Shown here piece after piece: positions 5,211 through 7,091 of a DNA stretch of 7,091 nt (its first letter is position 1; each line of letters starts with the position of its first letter). Origin of the DNA: Acidobacteriota bacterium (GTDB taxonomy: Bacteria > Acidobacteriota > Thermoanaerobaculia > Thermoanaerobaculales > Thermoanaerobaculaceae); contig JAJXUY010000026.1 in NCBI GenBank assembly GCA_021782525.1, positions 1 through 7,091 on the forward strand, in the 5' to 3' direction. The notes beneath the pieces are model-generated. The model searched no databases and was not told where the DNA came from. It saw nothing but the letters and a program-made list of their open reading frames with translations. Both the position numbers and the translations under genes were made by a program.

Positions 5211-5798
5211 CTACTCGAGCCGCACCTTGACCCCGCCGGTGAGGCGGGCGGCGACGTTGTACACGACCGCCAGCAGCGCGCCGAATGCGAACCCGACCGC
5301 GGCGTAGGCGACCGGCGCGGCGACCAGCGCCACGACGCCGGCCAGCGGCCCCAGGGGAGCCGGCAGCGGCAGCCGCCGTCCCGCCAGCGACACGGCCGCG
5401 ACGGTGACCCCGACGAGCACGCCGAGCAGGCCGTGGAGGACGGCGCTCACCGCGGCGGTCGAGAGGACCCCGAGACGGCGCACCCGCCAGTACACCTCGG
5501 CGGCGCCGTCGTCCGCTGCGGCCACGTTCTCGGGCGGAGTCTCCGGCGCCCGGGGCGCCGCGGGTGGGGCGGGTGCCGGGGAGGGTTCCGGGAACACCGT
5601 GTCCGGTGTCTCCGCCGGCGCGACCGGCGCTTCCGCCGGCGCGACCGGCGCTACCGCCGCCGCGGCCGGTGCCGGCGGCGGGGCGTCGAGCGTGAGCGGA
5701 TGGCCGCACCCCGGGCACTTCAGCTCGCGACCCAGGTAACGGTCGGGGATCGTATGTGCGCGGCCGCAGCCGGCACAGGTAGTGGTCATCGGCGCCAT
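5211..5798 (-). CDS. Zinc-ribbon protein with Pro/Ala linker and C-terminal two-helix membrane domain (DUF3566-like)
   Basis: A 195-residue protein in three parts. Residues 5-37 form a zinc ribbon: C8-x2-C11 and C28-x2-C31, with YLGRELKCPGCGHPL between and around them. Residues 38-100 are a Pro/Ala/Glu-rich, probably disordered linker that includes a tandem APVAPAE repeat. Residues 103-195 are a membrane domain with helices at about 110-138 and 148-180, ending in LLAVVYNVAARLTGGVKVRL. The ending (YN-x-x-A-x-x-x-GG-x-x-x-x-L) resembles DUF3566-type small membrane domains. The ribbon lies at the N-terminus and is probably cytoplasmic. Start choice: ATG 5796-5798 has GGAGG at 5 nt spacing; GTG 5799-5801 would be only 2 nt away, and ATG 5787-5789 is weaker. 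It is convergent with the DUF3108-like gene (40-bp gap) and divergent from the 64-residue gene. No function is known. Confidence 0.8.
   Translation of the reverse strand: MAPMTTTCAGCGRAHTIPDRYLGRELKCPGCGHPLTLDAPPPAPAAAAVAPVAPAEAPVAPAETPDTVFPEPSPAPAPPAAPRAPETPPENVAAADDGAAEVYWRVRRLGVLSTAAVSAVLHGLLGVLVGVTVAAVSLAGRRLPLPAPLGPLAGVVALVAAPVAYAAVGFAFGALLAVVYNVAARLTGGVKVRLE
5611..5652 (-). repeat. Perfect 21-bp tandem duplication in the linker of the zinc-ribbon gene
   Basis: Positions 5611-5631 and 5632-5652 are identical 21-bp units in tandem. Each encodes seven residues on the minus strand, giving repeated APVAPAE in the Pro/Ala linker. A degraded, related stretch follows at about 5653-5673. The unit length keeps the reading frame, which is typical of slippage expansion in a disordered linker. 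Confidence 0.9.
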
Positions 5799-5849
5799 CA
5801 CGCCCTCCGCTCGGCGCCGTCGCTCCGCGGGCGGCCGGCGCAGCGTCCC

Positions 5850-5855
5850 ATGGTA
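5850..5855 (-). promoter_or_regulatory. Candidate -10 for the zinc-ribbon gene
   Basis: On the minus strand, TACCAT lies within the AT-rich inverted repeat TGGT-TT-ACCA (5851-5860). The predicted start point near 5843 would give a leader of about 45 nt containing the GGAGG ribosome-binding site. The hexamer matches consensus at four of six positions and no -35 is visible, so the call is weak. Confidence 0.3.
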
Positions 5856-5900
5856 AACCAGGGCGCGGCCCGCCCGGGAGCGCGGCCGTCGCGCCGGGCG

Positions 5901-5906
5901 TACAAT
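5901..5906 (+). promoter_or_regulatory. -10 element eight nucleotides before the 64-residue gene
   Basis: TACAAT matches the -10 consensus at five of six positions and ends 8 nt before ATG 5915. No Shine-Dalgarno sequence intervenes. The spacing equals that of the DUF3108-like gene and predicts a leaderless mRNA. No clear -35 is seen 16-18 bp upstream. Confidence 0.45.
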
Positions 5907-5914
5907 CGCCCGCG

Positions 5915-6109
5915 ATGGGGATCGGGAACCTGATCGTCGTGGGGTTCTTCAGCCTGGTGGGGCTCGCCGCGTTCAGCTACGGCAAGAAGAACGGCGAGAC
6001 GCGGCCGATGCTGGTCGGCGTGGCGTTGATGGTCTACGGCTACTTCGTCTCCAACGCCTGGCTCTCTCTCCTGGTCGGCGCCGCCCTCACCGCCTACATC
6101 TTCCTCTAG
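5915..6109 (+). CDS. Small two-helix membrane protein of unknown function (64 residues)
   Basis: A 64-residue hydrophobic protein. Helix 1 is at about 3-22 (GNLIVVGFFSLVGLAAFSYG). A short charged loop, KKNGETRP, runs from 24 to 31. A second hydrophobic stretch of about 32-64 (LVGVALMVYGYF...WLSLLVGAALTAYIFL) could be one long helix or two short ones broken at SNAW. It resembles a widespread group of short hypothetical inner-membrane proteins with an F-x-YG-[KR]-[KR] loop and an MVY-x-YFVS segment. I recall these only as uncharacterised, occasionally labelled transport-related without evidence. It is judged coding because of the clean hydrophobic pattern, the family-like motifs, and a well-placed -10 upstream. 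It is divergent from the zinc-ribbon gene and convergent with glyA. Confidence 0.75.
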   Translation: MGIGNLIVVGFFSLVGLAAFSYGKKNGETRPMLVGVALMVYGYFVSNAWLSLLVGAALTAYIFL

Positions 6110-6118
6110 CCCTCCCCC

Positions 6119-6146
6119 GAGTCCCGAGTCCCGAGCCCCGGACCCC
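6119..6146. repeat. Degenerate heptamer repeat between converging genes
   Basis: Four consecutive 7-bp units fill most of the 42-bp gap between the 64-residue gene and glyA: GAGTCCC at 6119-6125, GAGTCCC at 6126-6132, GAGCCCC at 6133-6139 and GGACCCC at 6140-6146. The first two are identical, and the others differ by one and three bases. The repeat is non-coding and lies at the 3' ends of both genes. There is no strong hairpin or U-tract. Confidence 0.8.
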
Positions 6147-6151
6147 GGTCT

Positions 6152-7091
6152 CTACGCCTGGCCGTACAGCGGAAACGCCTTCGTCAGCGCCTCGACCTCG
6201 GCCTTGACCGCGGCCCAGACCGCCTCGTCCTCGCTCCTGAGCGCACGGTCGATGAGGGCGGCGATCGCCTTCATCTCGCCCGTGCCCATGCCGCGCGTCG
6301 TCACCGCCGGCGTGCCGATGCGGATGCCGGAGCCGATGTACGGCTTGCGCGTGTCGAACGGCACCGTGTTCTTGTTGACCGTGATCCCGGCCCGGCCGAG
6401 GCGCTCCTCCGCCTTCTTGCCGGAGATCCCGTCGGCGCCGAGGTTGACGAGCATGAGGTGGGTGTCGGTGCCGCCGGAGACCATGCGCCAGCCGAGCGCC
6501 TGCAGCTCGCCGCACAACGCGGCGGCGTTGGCCAGGACCTTCGCGATGTAGTCGCGGTACGCCGGGGTGAGCGCCTCGGCGAACGCGACCGCCTTGGCCG
6601 CGATCACGTGCATGAGCGGGCCGCCCTGCACGCCGGGGAACACCGCCTTGTCGAGCGCCTCGGCGAACTCGGCCTTGCACATGACCATCCCGCCGCGCGG
6701 GCCGCGCAGCGTCTTGTGCGTCGTCGTGGTGACGAAGTCGCAGTGCGGCACCGGCGACGGGTGCAGGCCGACCGCGACCATCCCCGCGATGTGGGCGATG
6801 TCCGCCATCACCAGGGCGCCGGCGGCGTGCGCGATCGCGGCGATGCGCTCGAAGTCGATCGTGCGCGGGTACGCCGACGCGCCGCACACGATGAGCTTCG
6901 GCTTGTGCGTGCGCGCCAGCTCGTCGAGGGCGTCGTAGTCGATCGTCTCCGTGTCCCGCCGCACGAGGTACGGCACCACCTTGAACGTCTTGCCGGAGTA
7001 GTTGAGCGGGTGGCCGTGCGTGAGGTGGCCGCCGTGCGAGAGGTCCATCCCCAGCACGGTGTCGCCGGGCTGGCAGGTGGCGAGGTAGACC
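6152..7091 (-). CDS. glyA: Serine hydroxymethyltransferase, N-terminus cut by right edge
   Basis: This cytoplasmic PLP enzyme interconverts serine and glycine, passing one carbon to tetrahydrofolate. The last 312 codons of the usual roughly 415-430 are present. The frame runs out of the window; the first whole codon is at 7090-7088, and reading begins [20 protein letters not shown]. Diagnostic motifs follow: [21 protein letters not shown] (the Asp and His contact PLP), [14 protein letters not shown] with the Schiff-base lysine, [33 protein letters not shown], and [16 protein letters not shown] near the C-terminus. All key residues in the visible part are intact. GTG 7055-7057 is an internal Val (GDTVLGM), not a start. 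The gene converges on the 64-residue membrane protein gene across a 42-bp gap. Upstream context and regulation lie outside the window. Confidence 0.97.
   Translation of the reverse strand, partial: VYLATCQPGDTVLGMDLSHGGHLTHGHPLNYSGKTFKVVPYLVRRDTETIDYDALDELARTHKPKLIVCGASAYPRTIDFERIAAIAHAAGALVMADIAHIAGMVAVGLHPSPVPHCDFVTTTTHKTLRGPRGGMVMCKAEFAEALDKAVFPGVQGGPLMHVIAAKAVAFAEALTPAYRDYIAKVLANAAALCGELQALGWRMVSGGTDTHLMLVNLGADGISGKKAEERLGRAGITVNKNTVPFDTRKPYIGSGIRIGTPAVTTRGMGTGEMKAIAALIDRALRSEDEAVWAAVKAEVEALTKAFPLYGQA

Noticed and set aside
7055..7057. GTG as a start codon for glyA
   Set aside because: It encodes the Val in the conserved GDTVLGMDL segment; the frame and family homology continue upstream to the window edge.
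1..7091. tRNA, rRNA, CRISPR, insertion sequence, attachment site or prophage
   Set aside because: No cloverleaf-like or rRNA-like segments, spaced direct repeats, transposase motifs or terminal inverted repeats were seen. Gene content and composition look uniform, with no sign of recent transfer.

Overview
The window is a compact, very GC-rich (about 70% by eye) stretch of bacterial chromosome holding ten genes on both strands. Seven are complete with good family assignments or clear architecture, one is a complete gene for a small membrane protein of unknown function, and two are cut by the window edges. There are no RNA genes, CRISPR arrays, insertion sequences or phage genes. The content is housekeeping and stand-alone accessory metabolism: serine hydroxymethyltransferase, an Ada-type alkylation repair protein, a SufS-like PLP enzyme, and an ALG5-like glycosyltransferase. 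Together with the GC content and the Pro/Ala-rich zinc-ribbon membrane protein, this suggests an environmental Gram-negative lineage such as Acidobacteriota, Myxococcota or Gemmatimonadota. That placement is inference; no marker in the window settles it.

Layout, left to right. (a) 1-678, plus strand: the C-terminal end of an unrecognised gene, ATGA-coupled to an RDD-family membrane protein. (b) 647-850, minus strand: a DUF4177 protein whose 3' end overlaps the RDD gene. (c) 926-1651, plus strand: an ALG5-like family 2 glycosyltransferase that appears to start at CTG. It is divergent from the DUF4177 gene, with a 75-bp gap between them. (d) 1680-2864, minus strand: a cysteine-desulfurase-family aminotransferase. 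(e) 3061-4128, minus strand: an Ada protein followed by a strong GC-rich hairpin. (f) 4289-5170, plus strand: a secreted DUF3108-like protein, divergent from ada. (g) 5211-5798, minus strand: a zinc-ribbon/two-helix membrane protein. (h) 5915-6109, plus strand: a 64-residue two-helix membrane protein. (i) 6152 to the right edge, minus strand: glyA, lacking its N-terminus.

Strand switches are frequent, so most genes look like single-gene transcription units and no multi-gene pathway is evident. Two kinds of translation start recur. Four genes have a Shine-Dalgarno sequence. Three others (ada, the DUF3108-like gene and the 64-residue gene) lack one and instead have a -10-like hexamer ending 6-8 nt before the ATG, as expected for leaderless mRNAs. 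I found no convincing new multi-gene system. The points most worth checking are the CTG start, the leaderless starts, the post-ada hairpins, and the heptamer repeat beside glyA.
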